Of a DNA stretch of 64,000 bases, positions 1-9,600 are shown in pieces. Location of the stretch: contig CAVXNJ010000004.1 of NCBI GenBank assembly GCA_963763135.1, positions 124,001 through 188,000 of the forward strand, in the 5' to 3' direction. How positions within the stretch are numbered: position 1 is the first letter of the stretch; each line of letters starts with the position of its first letter. Under the pieces are notes generated by a model. That model searched no databases. It was not told where the DNA came from and saw nothing but the letters and a program-made list of their open reading frames with translations. The DNA comes from JANMZO01 sp963763135. Lineage in GTDB: Bacteria > Actinomycetota > Acidimicrobiia > Acidimicrobiales > JANYDT01. The translations under genes and the position numbers were made by a program.

Positions 1-39
1 CGTTCTCCTGGTCGAATCTGCCTGCTTTGGCGGGACGGG

Positions 40-1050
40 CTAGGCGCTGACTTGGAAGTGCTCGCGGTGTTGGCCGGGGGTGGTGCCGAGTCGGCGTCGG
101 AACACCCGGTGCATGGTTTCGACGGTCCCGAAGCCGCAGACCGTGGCGATCGCTGCAACCGGGCGATGTGTGGTCTCCAGAAGCTCTCGGGCCCGCTCCA
201 GGCGAACGTGTTCAACGTACGTGCCCGGTGTCGTCTGTGCCTCGCGTTGGAACACGCGGGCGAAGTTGCGTTCCGACATCGCCACCCGTTTCGCCAGAAC
301 CTTCACCGAAAGATCGGCCGACAGGTTCTCGTTGATCCACGCAAGGAGATCGCTGAGGGCGGCGGCATCGGTGTTTGGGTCGTGCTCGTCAGGTGGGCCG
401 AAGTGGAGATCCGTCGCCGACTTCCCGAGAAACTGTGACTGGCCGCCCGATCGGCGTCGATACATGACGAGTTGGCGAGCGACTTCGTTGGCCAACGACG
501 AGCCGTGGTCATGGCTCACCATCGCCAGCGCGAGATCGATGCCGGCGGTCACGCCCGCCGACGTCCATACGTTCTCGTCGACGACATAGATTGCGTTGGG
601 CTCGACGGTCGTCTTCGGATACCGATCGGCGAGTGCGTTGCACCACTGCCAGTGGGTCGTGGCTCGTCGACCGTCGAGCAACCCCGCTTCGGCCAGGAGA
701 AACGCCCCTGAACACACCGATGCGATTCGGGTGCTGCGGTCAGCGAGGCGGCGGATCGAGCGCAGGAGGCTCGGATCCCGCAGCGCCGACGGAGTGCCGA
801 TTCCGCCGACGACGACGAGCGTGTCTACCGGGCCCCGTAATGAGGGCAACGCCTTCGTGTCGAAGGTGAGGCCGGCCGAGCTCGCCACCATTCCACCCCC
901 GACAGATGCGACGGTCGTTTCGTAGTTCGTGTGCGGGAACAGTCGAGTCGTGGTCGACAGCACATCGAGCGGACCCGTCAGGTCGAGCAGCTGAATCTGA
1001 TCGAAGACGACAAACACGACTTTTCGGCTCGAGGTCTCGGCAGTTTTCAT
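40..1050 (-). CDS. GlxA-type transcriptional regulator (DJ-1/PfpI + AraC)
   Basis: 336-residue regulator of the GlxA/FtrA type. Residues about 10-185 form a DJ-1/PfpI (class I glutamine amidotransferase-like) domain with the nucleophile-elbow cysteine at C113 (ASVCSGAF). Residues about 235-332 form an AraC-type double helix-turn-helix with the usual ending GTTPGQHREHF. Members of this family control small catabolic or stress operons, and the DJ-1-like part acts as a sensor rather than an enzyme. It is divergent from another DJ-1/PfpI gene starting at 1127, and the 76-bp gap probably holds both promoters, so that gene is the obvious target. The length is normal for the family. Confidence 0.9.
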   Translation of the reverse strand: MKTAETSSRKVVFVVFDQIQLLDLTGPLDVLSTTTRLFPHTNYETTVASVGGGMVASSAGLTFDTKALPSLRGPVDTLVVVGGIGTPSALRDPSLLRSIRRLADRSTRIASVCSGAFLLAEAGLLDGRRATTHWQWCNALADRYPKTTVEPNAIYVVDENVWTSAGVTAGIDLALAMVSHDHGSSLANEVARQLVMYRRRSGGQSQFLGKSATDLHFGPPDEHDPNTDAAALSDLLAWINENLSADLSVKVLAKRVAMSERNFARVFQREAQTTPGTYVEHVRLERARELLETTHRPVAAIATVCGFGTVETMHRVFRRRLGTTPGQHREHFQVSA

Positions 1051-1126
1051 GCGTTCAATCCTGGTTGGCAGAAATCGTCATGTCAATGTCATTGCAGACA
1101 GCCCTGGCAGTTGTGATCATTGCTTC

Positions 1127-1747
1127 ATGCAAATCGCTCTCGCCCTCTATCCCCGCTTCACCGCACTCGACATAATTGGGCCATTCCAGGTCTTGGCGGA
1201 CGTGCCCGGTCACGACATCGTCTGGGTGGCTGAGACCGCCGGCCCGGTCATCGACCACACCGGCCGCACCCCGCTTACTGCAACGAAAACGTTCGACGAA
1301 GTCCTCACGCCGGATGTGGTCGTCGTTCCCGGCGGCATGGCCAACGACGAGAACCCGTCGCTCACGGCCTGGCTGGCCAAGGTTCACCCCACCACGATCT
1401 GGACCACCACCGTGTGCACCGGGTCAGTGCACCTCGCTCGCACCGGTCTGCTCGACGGGCTGGAGGCAACCACGCACTGGGCCTGGGCCGAGGGCCTGAA
1501 CAAGTTGGGCGCGGTGTACACCGAGAAGCGCGTCGTTGAGCAGGGGAAGATCATAACGGCGGCCGGGGTGTCGAGCGGTATCGACATGGCGCTGACGCTG
1601 TTGGCCAAGTTGCACGGCGACACCATGGCCCAGACAATTCAGCTGGCTATCGAGTACGACCCGCAGCCGCCGTTCGACTCCGGTGCTCCGTCGAAGGCCC
1701 CAGCCGACGTGCTGGCGCTGATGAAGTCGTTCTACGCAAATCGCTGA
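1127..1747 (+). CDS. DJ-1/PfpI family protein
   Basis: 206-residue single-domain DJ-1/PfpI protein with the conserved elbow cysteine at C97 (TTTVCTGSVHLA) and the family segment THWAWAEGL. Homologues are annotated as isonitrile hydratase-like or ThiJ-like proteins; the substrate cannot be read from the sequence. The frame is open upstream to 1049, but the ATG at 1127 is chosen because homology begins directly at MQIALALYPRF and the upstream part would overlap the divergent regulator's start. It is probably controlled by that regulator. Confidence 0.85.
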   Translation: MQIALALYPRFTALDIIGPFQVLADVPGHDIVWVAETAGPVIDHTGRTPLTATKTFDEVLTPDVVVVPGGMANDENPSLTAWLAKVHPTTIWTTTVCTGSVHLARTGLLDGLEATTHWAWAEGLNKLGAVYTEKRVVEQGKIITAAGVSSGIDMALTLLAKLHGDTMAQTIQLAIEYDPQPPFDSGAPSKAPADVLALMKSFYANR

Positions 1748-1930
1748 CGACGTTTCGCTTCGACACCAGGTTCTTGATCATGGGGCATGTTCGTGTGCCT
1801 TGAGCAGGCTGCCTGGTGGCCCGGATCATGCGGAATGACCCGAAACTTGGACGGTGACCCGAGAGTTCAGCCGGGTGCTTTGGCCCAATAGTTGCCTCCT
1901 GCTGATTGTGAGCGCCTACATTGCTTCCCG

Positions 1931-2584
1931 ATGAATCCGTGGTGGCCGTTGTTCGACCTGCGAGTGCGCACGCCGCGAGTGGAGCTGCGGCTGGCCTCCG
2001 ACGCCGACCTGCTCGGCCTCATCGAAGCAGCTCGCGCCGGTATCCACGCGCCCGACGATCGCCCGTTCTATCGGCAGTGGGATCTTGCCCCATCGCCCGG
2101 GATGGAGCGCAACATTCTCAAGTGGCACTGGACGCAACGTGGGGAGTGGGAGCCGACACGGTGGACACTCGGGCTGGTCGCAGTGGTCGGGGATGTCGTA
2201 GTCGGCACGCAGGAGGTCAACGCCACGAACTTCGCGCTGCGTCGAGAGGTTGGTTCGGGATCGTGGCTGTCGTTGCCGTACCAGCGACAGGGGATTGGTC
2301 GAGAAATGCGCTCGGCCATGTTGCATCTCGCGTTTGCGGGGCTCGGTGCCGAGTGGGCCCTCAGTGTCGCGAACGCCGATAACGAGCGGTCACAGGCCGT
2401 GTCTCGGACGCTGGGTTACGTCGACGACGGACTGCAGGTTGAAGACGACGATGGTCGGCAACGTTTGGCCAAACGTTTTCGCCTGTCGCGTGAACGCTGG
2501 GAGCAACACCGCCCCGATTACGACATCTCCATCGAAGGACTCGAACCCTGCTTGCCGATGTTCGGTGTCGAGGGAACGCCGTAG
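1931..2584 (+). CDS. GNAT family N-acetyltransferase (RimJ/RimL-like)
   Basis: 217-residue GNAT acetyltransferase of the RimJ/RimL type, which transfers acetyl from acetyl-CoA to an amine. The acetyl-CoA loop appears as LPYQRQGIGREMRSAML (Q/R-x-x-G-x-G/A), and it is followed by the typical VANADNERSQAVSRTLGY segment. The ATG at 1931 (MNPWWPLFDL) is preferred over a weak in-frame start at 1892 because homology begins there. The stop overlaps the GTG of the azlC-like gene by one base, so the two are probably co-transcribed. The substrate is unknown. Confidence 0.8.
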   Translation: MNPWWPLFDLRVRTPRVELRLASDADLLGLIEAARAGIHAPDDRPFYRQWDLAPSPGMERNILKWHWTQRGEWEPTRWTLGLVAVVGDVVVGTQEVNATNFALRREVGSGSWLSLPYQRQGIGREMRSAMLHLAFAGLGAEWALSVANADNERSQAVSRTLGYVDDGLQVEDDDGRQRLAKRFRLSRERWEQHRPDYDISIEGLEPCLPMFGVEGTP

Positions 2585-3309
2585 TGAGTGGTTCGCTGTA
2601 TGAGCGCATGGGTGCTCGCTTTGGTGTCAGCAGCGTCACTGTGGCGGGCGTGATCAAGCAGTCGATGTCGATCAGCGTGTCGCTGATTCCGTTCGGGCTG
2701 GCGTTCGGGGTCTCCTGTTCGAAGGCCGGCCTCAGCTGGATGCAGGCCCTCGGGTTCTCCTCCTTGGTCTTCACCGGGGGCACCCAGTTTGCCGCCGTCG
2801 GCGTTCTCGGCGACGGCGGGGGCGCGGCGGCTGCTATCAGCGCCGGATTGCTATTGAGCGTTCGGTCGTTGGTGTACGGACTCGTAATGGCACCGGTGCT
2901 GAAGGGAAGCGTGCGGTTTCGAGCATTCGCGTCGCAGTTGATGATCGACGAATCCGTCGCCGTCGGAACCGCGCAGCGCGACCCGCAGTCGCAGAAGATC
3001 GGCTATCTCGCGGGTGGGCTTGCGGTGTTTCTGTTCTGGAACGTGACCACGTTGATCGGCTCTGTCGCACTCGGTGCAAGTGGCGACATGGTGGAGAAGT
3101 TCGGGCTCGACGCGACAGTACCTGCGGCGTTCGCAGCACTCGTGTGGCCCCGCTTGAAGTCACCCGACCAACGACTCGTCGCAATAGTAGGCGCGCTTAT
3201 TGCCTTGGTCCTGGTCCCGATCGCGCCCGCAGGCATTCCGATCGTGGCGTCGGGCTTGGCCGTCTTCGTTGCGAACATCGCGGTCCGCGACGGAGCCGGA
3301 GCGAAATGA
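2584..3309 (+). CDS. azlC: AzlC family permease
   Basis: 241-residue integral membrane protein of the AzlC family, the large subunit of a two-component exporter for branched-chain or other amino acids. The N-terminal family signature is visible (IPFGLAFGVSCSKAGLSWMQALGFSSLVFTGG), and several hydrophobic segments follow. It starts with GTG overlapping the previous stop. Its stop overlaps the ATG of the AzlD gene at 3306 by four bases (ATGA), the usual translational coupling of azlCD. Confidence 0.88.
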   Translation: MSGSLYERMGARFGVSSVTVAGVIKQSMSISVSLIPFGLAFGVSCSKAGLSWMQALGFSSLVFTGGTQFAAVGVLGDGGGAAAAISAGLLLSVRSLVYGLVMAPVLKGSVRFRAFASQLMIDESVAVGTAQRDPQSQKIGYLAGGLAVFLFWNVTTLIGSVALGASGDMVEKFGLDATVPAAFAALVWPRLKSPDQRLVAIVGALIALVLVPIAPAGIPIVASGLAVFVANIAVRDGAGAK

Positions 3310-3621
3310 AGTCGGGTTGGATCGTGATGGTGGCTCTCGCGGTTGGCACGTACGCGTTGAAGTCGGCCGGACCGTTGCTGCTCGGGAACCGGCGTCTTCC
3401 GACCTGGTTCGAGTCGATCGTCAACCGGCTCCCGGCAGCATTGCTCGCGGCGTTGGTGGTGACGTCGGCCTTCGCATCGAAGGGCCGACTGGTTCTCGAT
3501 CGCGCGAGCCGTTGGCCTCGCCGCCGCCGTGCTGGCCCTCTCGCGAAAAGCCGGTTTCATCACCGTGGTCATCGTGGCCGCAGTCACCACCGCCGTCGCT
3601 CGGCAGCTCGGAATGACCTAG
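3306..3621 (+). CDS. azlD: AzlD family protein, frame broken by one extra base
   Basis: Small subunit of the AzlCD exporter, about 104 residues once the frame is repaired. The first part (MKSGWIVMVALAVGTYALKS to TSAFASKGRLVLD) reads in the frame of the ATG at 3306. The last third (VGLAAAVLALSRKAGFITVV to RQLGMT, stop at 3619-3621) reads in the +1 frame. Removing the C near 3501 (between GAT and GCGCGA) restores LVLDARAVGLAAA, which fits AzlD. As written, the frame runs on into a basic, non-homologous tail to 3641. Six frames in this window break in the same direction, so a sequence error is more likely than gene decay. Confidence 0.75.
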
Positions 3622-3637
3622 CCGCAAGCGGAGCGGC

Positions 3638-4339
3638 TTAGAGGAACTGGCAGTCGAGCGACCACTCCCGAGGAGTGCCGGCCTTATCCGGGTTGCGGTA
3701 GACGTAGACGATTCCGCTGTCGATCCAGTTCAACTTCACCGCCTTCTCCGAGTCGATTTGAAACGCGAACTCCCCGCCGCACCAAGCTGGCGGGTCCTGT
3801 TGGAGCGGGCTGGGGAATCCTCCGAGTTTGGTGCGGTAACCCACCTCGGTGCCCTCATACGACACGTCGTTGAAGTCGTGGTCGTCGTCGTCATCTTCCT
3901 CATAGTCGTCGACGAGTTCGTACGGTCTCGGATGCGGATCATCGAAGGCCACCCATCGGCCTTCGGCCCCGAATTTCAGCCATCTCTCTGCTCCTGGTTT
4001 GGGCGCGGGAACGGACAGCGGCACCAGTCGATCCAGCGATGGATAGCCACGAATGCACCAGGACCGCCTGAAGTCGCTTTCGAGAAAGTGGTGCTGCGAA
4101 TCGACAAACACAGTGATCAGGGCCAGGCCCTGGAGCGGTGGCGGGACGTACGGGGCTTCGGTCAGATTCAACTGACAAATGAACTGCAGCGGGATGCCTT
4201 TGGCGTTGACGGGGAAGCGCTCGCCCGGTCGGCCGACGACCGACAGCCCGAAGTTCGACGCCAAGGCATTGCCGGTCGGTGGAAAGCCGCCGACTTCGAG
4301 GATGCTGCACGGTGCGGTTGGGATGGTTTTTGTAGTCAT
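3638..4339 (-). CDS. DUF1963 / YwqG-like hypothetical protein
   Basis: 233-residue soluble protein resembling the DUF1963/YwqG family. Visible family-like features are PLQFICQLNLTEAP near the N-terminus and the later KLGGFPSPLQQDPPAWCGGEFAFQIDS and GIVYVYRN segments. A strongly acidic stretch (DDYEEDDDDDHDFND) lies at about residues 145-160. No catalytic role is established for the family, and I assign none. It lies alone between the azlCD end (convergent) and a pair of palindromic repeats upstream. Confidence 0.7.
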   Translation of the reverse strand: MTTKTIPTAPCSILEVGGFPPTGNALASNFGLSVVGRPGERFPVNAKGIPLQFICQLNLTEAPYVPPPLQGLALITVFVDSQHHFLESDFRRSWCIRGYPSLDRLVPLSVPAPKPGAERWLKFGAEGRWVAFDDPHPRPYELVDDYEEDDDDDHDFNDVSYEGTEVGYRTKLGGFPSPLQQDPPAWCGGEFAFQIDSEKAVKLNWIDSGIVYVYRNPDKAGTPREWSLDCQFL

Positions 4340-4420
4340 GTCCCAACCCTACGAACAGGGTATGACAGCGTTCTGAACGCGGACGGGCCCATCTCCGCTT
4401 CGCATCGAGGTGCTCGCTCC

Positions 4421-4532
4421 CGTTTATGTAGCGGTAGGTGTCGTGAGGTGGCAGGTTCGGCCACATAAACGACGGGTTGTCCGTTTATGTAGCGGTAGGT
4501 GTCGTGAGGTGGCAGGTTCGGCTACATAAACG
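4421..4532. repeat. Two direct copies of a 51-bp palindromic element
   Basis: Two nearly identical 51-bp units lie at 4421-4471 and 4482-4532, separated by 10 bp. Each unit begins with CGTTTATGTAGC and ends with the complementary GCTACATAAACG (copy 2 has perfect 12-bp arms; copy 1 has one mismatch), enclosing the same 27-bp interior. The pair occupies the gap between the start of the DUF1963 gene and the end of the HD gene. It could act as a terminator or be a REP-like element. Confidence 0.85.
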
Positions 4533-4544
4533 ATGCAGGTGGCG

Positions 4545-5346
4545 CTAGTTGCGGGCCGCCCACCAGGACTGCAGGAGGGCTACCGCGTCGTCGTGTTCGA
4601 GGGGGCCGTGTTGGCGCTTGTGTTCCAAAAGCATGGCGAGAGCCTGGCCGACCGCCGGCCCGCCGCCGATACCGAGAAGTGCCATGACGTCTTGGCCGTT
4701 GAGGTCCGGACGTTCCTTCGCCGCGCTCTTCTTCCATCGCGAGATTTCGTATGCGCACTTCCAATTCGTCGACACGCTGATGCAGGGCCGCGACCTTGCT
4801 GGCATGGCGCGTCGTGCAGTCGCACCGCACGAGTTCGTTCAGGTCCCCGAGCAGATGGCCGGCGTCTCGCGCGTAGCGGCGAACGGCCGAGTCTTCCCAG
4901 CCGTGCTGGTAGCCGTGGAAGCGTCCGCTCAGTGCTACGAGCTCACTGATGTCGGACACCATCGCGGGTTCCATACCGAGCGCAGTGAGGCGGACCGTGG
5001 TCATGCGTCCGCCCACAACCTCGTGGTGGTGGAAGGTGACCTTGCCGTTCTTGATGCGTCGGGTGGCCGGTTTGCCGACGTCGTGGAACAGCGCCGCCAT
5101 CCGCAACCGCAGCCGAGGCGAGGTTTTCGCCGTGACCGCGATGCTGTGGGCCAGCACGTCCTTGTGCCGGTGAATCGGGTCCTGCTCCATGGCCAATGCG
5201 GGAATCTCGGGGATGGCCCGGTCGAGGAGGCCGTCTTCGAGGGCCACCATCAACCCTTCGGTGGGATCGTCGGCCATGAGAATCTCGCTCAGGCGGGCCA
5301 GGTCCGCAGCAGCGGTCGGCGACGTGGCGGGGGTAACGGCAGACAT
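4545..5346 (-). CDS. HD-domain protein like the tail of CCA tRNA nucleotidyltransferase (frameshifted)
   Basis: About 266 residues after repair. It has the HD and C-terminal parts of an actinobacterial CCA-adding enzyme but no N-terminal nucleotidyltransferase head. Visible motifs are HRHKDVLAHS, ALFHDVGKP (HD at residues 88-89), FHHHEVVG and CDCTTRH. The C-terminal RPDLNGQDVMALLGIGGGP to LLQSWWAARN lies in the +1 frame. Removing one base near 4716-4745 joins the parts (EEERAKERPDLNG). Start at 5346 (MSAVTPATSP); the longer open frame to 5457 is unconserved. It is probably a metal-dependent phosphohydrolase. Without a head it cannot add CCA, so a separate full-length enzyme is expected elsewhere. 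Confidence 0.75.
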
Positions 5347-5438
5347 GGCCCGAAGAGAATAGGCGAGTGGAGCAGGGATCGACGCACACTGACCGCGGTT
5401 GGTCGGGGTTCGCTCACATTGGAATAGGCTGCGTACGA

Positions 5439-5463
5439 AAGTAGTTGTTAGTAGCAACTACTT
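5439..5463. promoter_or_regulatory. Perfect inverted repeat upstream of pirin gene
   Basis: AAGTAGTTG, a 7-bp spacer, then CAACTACTT: perfect 9-bp arms, 35 bp before the pirin ATG and just after AT-richer sequence that could hold the promoter. The size and symmetry fit an operator for a dimeric MarR/HxlR-like repressor. The regulator is not identified in the window. Confidence 0.6.
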
Positions 5464-5497
5464 CTACGAACGTAATGTTCAGCTAGCGAGGCTTCAG

Positions 5498-6223
5498 ATG
5501 TCAACAACGCAGCAGCAGCCCACGATCACCGTGCATCGAGCGCAGGACCGCTTCAAGACCAACATCGGCTGGCTCGACGGACGTCACAGCTTCAGCTTCG
5601 GACGTCACTACGACCCCAACAATGTCGGTCACGGACTCCTGCTCGTGAGCAACGACGATCGGGTGAAGCCGGGCTCCGGTTTCGACACGCACCCGCATCG
5701 TGACATGGAGATCGTCACCTGGATTCTCGACGGTGAGCTCGAACACAAAGACTCCGAAGGCAACCGTGGTCTGCTGTATCCGGGTCTGGCCCAACGAATG
5801 TCGGCCGGCACCGGAATCTGGCACTCCGAGATGAATCCCCGTACCGACACCACGGTGCACCTCGTGCAGATGTGGGTGCTCCCCGATACGGAAAGCATCA
5901 AGCCGGGCTACGAGCAACTCGACATCAACGCCGAGTTGAGCAAGGGCGGCCTTGTGCCGATCGCGAGCGGCCGGGGCCACGACGCTGCGATCTCCATCCG
6001 GCAGAAGGGCGCCGTGCTGTTGGGCGGACGTCTCCAGGCCGGCGAGACCGTGGAGATTCCCGATGACCGGTTCGTTCACGTCTTCGTCGCCCGCGGCGGA
6101 GCGGAACTCGACGGTGCCGGCCTCCTGGCCGAAGCCGACGCCGCCCGTCTCACCGGAGCCGGAGCCCGCACCCTGACCGCCGATGTCGAAGGCGCCGAAG
6201 TCCTCGTGTGGACCATGTCCTGA
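5498..6223 (+). CDS. Pirin family protein
   Basis: 241-residue bicupin of the pirin family. The N-terminal cupin carries the metal-binding pattern HPHRDMEIVTWILDGELEH and, further on, GTGIWHSEMNP; VHLVQMWVLP follows. Some pirins degrade flavonols (quercetinase) and others act in redox signalling; the sequence does not say which applies here. The ATG at 5498 is chosen because homology begins at the following residues and a perfect inverted repeat lies just upstream. The gene appears to be monocistronic, facing a small gene at its 3' end. Confidence 0.88.
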   Translation: MSTTQQQPTITVHRAQDRFKTNIGWLDGRHSFSFGRHYDPNNVGHGLLLVSNDDRVKPGSGFDTHPHRDMEIVTWILDGELEHKDSEGNRGLLYPGLAQRMSAGTGIWHSEMNPRTDTTVHLVQMWVLPDTESIKPGYEQLDINAELSKGGLVPIASGRGHDAAISIRQKGAVLLGGRLQAGETVEIPDDRFVHVFVARGGAELDGAGLLAEADAARLTGAGARTLTADVEGAEVLVWTMS

Positions 6224-6304
6224 TCCGGGAACTGGGATGCCCCGGGCTGGCCCGGGCCATAGCCCCCCGCCCATGCCCCGGTCCCGCCCATGCCCCGGTC
6301 CCGG

Positions 6305-6589
6305 TCAGCCCACCCCCGGGTCCGGCTGCGGATGGGCGACGGTCGGGGCGGCGCCGTCATAGCGCCACCACCGGCGATTCGCGACATCGAGCAGCCAGAT
6401 CTCTTCCGGCGTGACCACCATCCCGGACCGGACCAGTGCCCGCTGCATCTCCGCGTCGTCCAGCAGCCCGGATCGGTAGTCGACGACCGCTTGCTGGCAG
6501 GCGCGTGCGGCGTTCGTCAGCACCGAGTTCACCGCGGGGTCGGTTTTGCCGTTCGGAGCCGTTGGCGACGCTGGTGCGGGAACAACCAT
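6305..6589 (-). CDS. Small hypothetical protein downstream of BTAD regulator
   Basis: 94-residue protein starting at the ATG at 6589. It has a helical middle part (ACQQAVVDYRSGLLDDAEMQ) and a conserved-looking segment EEIWLLDVANRRWWRYDG near the C-terminus. The frame is open up to 6751, but that would overlap the preceding regulator, so the internal ATG is preferred. It follows the large regulator on the same strand by about 90 bp and is probably co-transcribed with it. The function is unknown. The 3' end runs into a GC-rich stretch (6240-6310) with repeats of CCCATGCCCCGGTCCCG. Confidence 0.5.
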   Translation of the reverse strand: MVVPAPASPTAPNGKTDPAVNSVLTNAARACQQAVVDYRSGLLDDAEMQRALVRSGMVVTPEEIWLLDVANRRWWRYDGAAPTVAHPQPDPGVG

Positions 6590-6680
6590 CTCGGCACGTT
6601 CGCCGGTGACCGCAAGCCGAACGCAAGCGACGCGGGCATTTGGCCGCGGAGGGCGGTACTGGCATGCGTTGGTGGTCGAG

Positions 6681-9600
6681 TCAGTCGGACCGGGCCACCG
6701 CACGTTCCAACAGGAGCGTTTCGGGTTCGGGTTCGACGCCGATCTCCTCACACATTCTCCGACAGGCCGCCAGGACCCGAAGCGCCCCGCTGCGGTCGTG
6801 ATGGGCGAGCCGGGCCCGGATGGAAACCCGGTAAGCGGCCTCCGACCACGGCTCGGCGCGAAGTACCCGTTCGGCCAGCTCGATCGCTTCCTCGGCGCGT
6901 CCGGCCCCGATCAGGAGCTCGCCGGCGCGCACTGCTCCGAGCACCAGCCGACCGGTCAACCGCTCACGTTCGGCGTGCGCCCAGTCTTCGTTGGCGACGT
7001 CCTCCAGGTAATCGCCGCGCCACATCGCTGTCGCATCAAGGAGGTACCCAAGTTCAAGGGACGGAGTGGCATCGGCGCGAGCCCTCGCCGCTTCGTCGAG
7101 AAGAACCTCCGCCTCCCACGCATCGACGTGCAGCTGCGCTCGTCCATCGAGGCGCAGCACGCCCGCCTCCTGGCGCAAGAACCATGGGGCGGCGCCCTTC
7201 ACCCGGTCCGGTTCAAGAATTGCTTGGACGTAGGACAGGGTCATGCGAAGGTTGGCGGAGACGGACGCTTCGTCGAAGTCGGGCCACAGGAGCGCGCCGA
7301 GTCTTGTTCGACGAATCTGGCGGAACGCGACCAGGACCAGGAGAATTTGGCGGACCCGCTCGCGTCCGAGGTCCGGATCCTGCGCCAGTCTTCCGTCGCG
7401 GAACACCCGGATCGGTCCGAACACATCGATCCGAAGTTCGTGGTTCGGGGGAATCGCGACATCGGCCACGATCGACGCCGCCGCCTTCCGAAGCCCGGCC
7501 GGCCGCGACGACGTCGTGAGCCGTTGTAGGGCGTCTCTCGCCACGACCGGTGACCGCTCACACAGTCGTTCGAGTACCCGGGTGGCCCGGCGATCGCGTC
7601 GCTCGTGGGCTCGCACCGCGAGTTCCACGCACTGGGGCAGCGGCATTGCCGCCAGGAGCGCGTCGGCATCGTCGAGCAACCGCAGCGTCGTCGGGTTCGG
7701 CTCGGCCCGCCCATCGCGCCACGCCTGCAGCGCTCGACAAGCGTCGAGGACCCGTTGACGAGTTGGACCTGACGGTCGCGCATCGAACATTGCCCGTGAT
7801 GGCTCGTGCCAAAGCCAGGCCGGCCCGGGAAACCAGAGCGCAGCTTTGCCTGCGCCGCTCGCCTCCAACTCGCGGCCGCGCAGGCCGCGCTCCAGTGCAT
7901 CGACGGCCCCCGCCTCGTCGCCTCGTGCCGCCGACGCCGTTGCCTCGGCCATCGCCACCATCCCCGCCAAAAGATCACGACCCGGGCCCGTGGGGATGAG
8001 CTTTCGGAGCGTTGCCAGGTGCCGTTCAGCCTCGGCGAAACTACCGAGGTGCGCGTCGCGCACCGCAGCAAAGGCCAGTGCCGGAACCCGCTCGGCGATG
8101 GAGAACCTCGGCCCGATTTCCTCGGGGGAGAATTCGAGGGCTTCGTCGACCCGGCCGAGTACCCACGCCACCAGCGGCGGCGACATGATCGCCCACCCGC
8201 TACCTGCGGCAGGCTCAATCGGACGACCGGCATCGGCCGATTCGACAGCCGATCGCATCGTTTCCTCGTCGACACACCCATCCGTCACGTCCGCCTGGAT
8301 CCGGTGGATTCCGGGAAAATGACGGAGTCTCGGTTCGAGCCGGTTCTTGGAGAGTTGACCCGCCAATTCCCGTAGGCGGGCCGAGTCCCCTGCGATGTCG
8401 GCGAGAACTGCCAGATTGGTGACCAGGCCTTCGCCCGGTTGTCCTGTGAAGTGAGCAAACATCCGTCGATCAAGAGCGACAACGGCCGACGGGTCACGCC
8501 GAAGCCACGCCGACCAGGACTGGCGAATTTCGGCGACGACAGCGCGACCGATGTCGCCCGACGAACGGAATGCTTCCGTGGAACGGTTGAACGCTTCCCA
8601 GGCCACATCCGACCACGGATCTTCGCTCCGAGCGAGGTACGCGTCGAGGTAGGTCACTTCGGGTCGGTCGAGAACATCGGAGTGGATCATCGACCGCCAG
8701 CGCGTTACGACGTCGGGCCACGGTGGCTGGCGCTGGTCGTTGCAGGCGTCGAAGAGTGCTTCGAGGGCTTCATCCCAATCACCGGCCGCGGCGAGCAACT
8801 CGAACGCTACGGCATGGCTGCCGCGATCGCGGAGGGTGCGGGCCACGCGGCGTCGACATTCGGCGATGTCAACGGGATCCAGACGTTGACGGGCGACTTC
8901 TCCCCAGAGCGCGTGCGGACGTAGGCCACCCTGCCCGTCAGCCACCGAGAGCGGCAGTGCCGCCAGTCGTGCGATATCAGCGTCAACCCCGGCGGCGATC
9001 GCCACGACCTCGCGGTCCCCGCCGCCGATCGACGCGATGCGGAGAAACGCGCCGCAATCCCGTTCGGGCAGTGGCGCCAGGACCTCCTCCCACACGAAAT
9101 CTTCCCAGCGCGTGTTGTGAACGGCTGACGGACCGTCACCGGCCCCGGCTGCTCCCGCGAGTAGCTCGGCCAGCGCTGGCCAACCGGCCGCGTCGTCGAG
9201 AAGAACGGGGGCCACACCTCGCCGTGCCGCGAATGCCGCAAGTTCGGTGGAGTTGAACCGGAGGTCCGGTTCTCGAAGTTCGACCGCTTGACCCTGCAGG
9301 AGCAGTCGCGTCCGAGACAGGGTCGGCAATGACCGACCGGCGACCACAAGATGGGCGTTGGCCGGAAGTGATTCCAGAAGTTCACCGATTGCCCGGGAGC
9401 CCGGCGAACCGGGTTCCAGATGGTGGGCGTCGTCGAGAATCAAGCACAGCGGCGTGGGGGTCTCGTCCCAGATGGCTTCGCACACGTCGGCGACGGTCGG
9501 GTGGCGGCGACCGTCGGCCGGGCGCCCGAGCGCCCGAAGGAGCGCATCGGCAAGGGCTGACGCCGATGAGTCGGCCGGTTCGAGCGACAACCACACGTCG

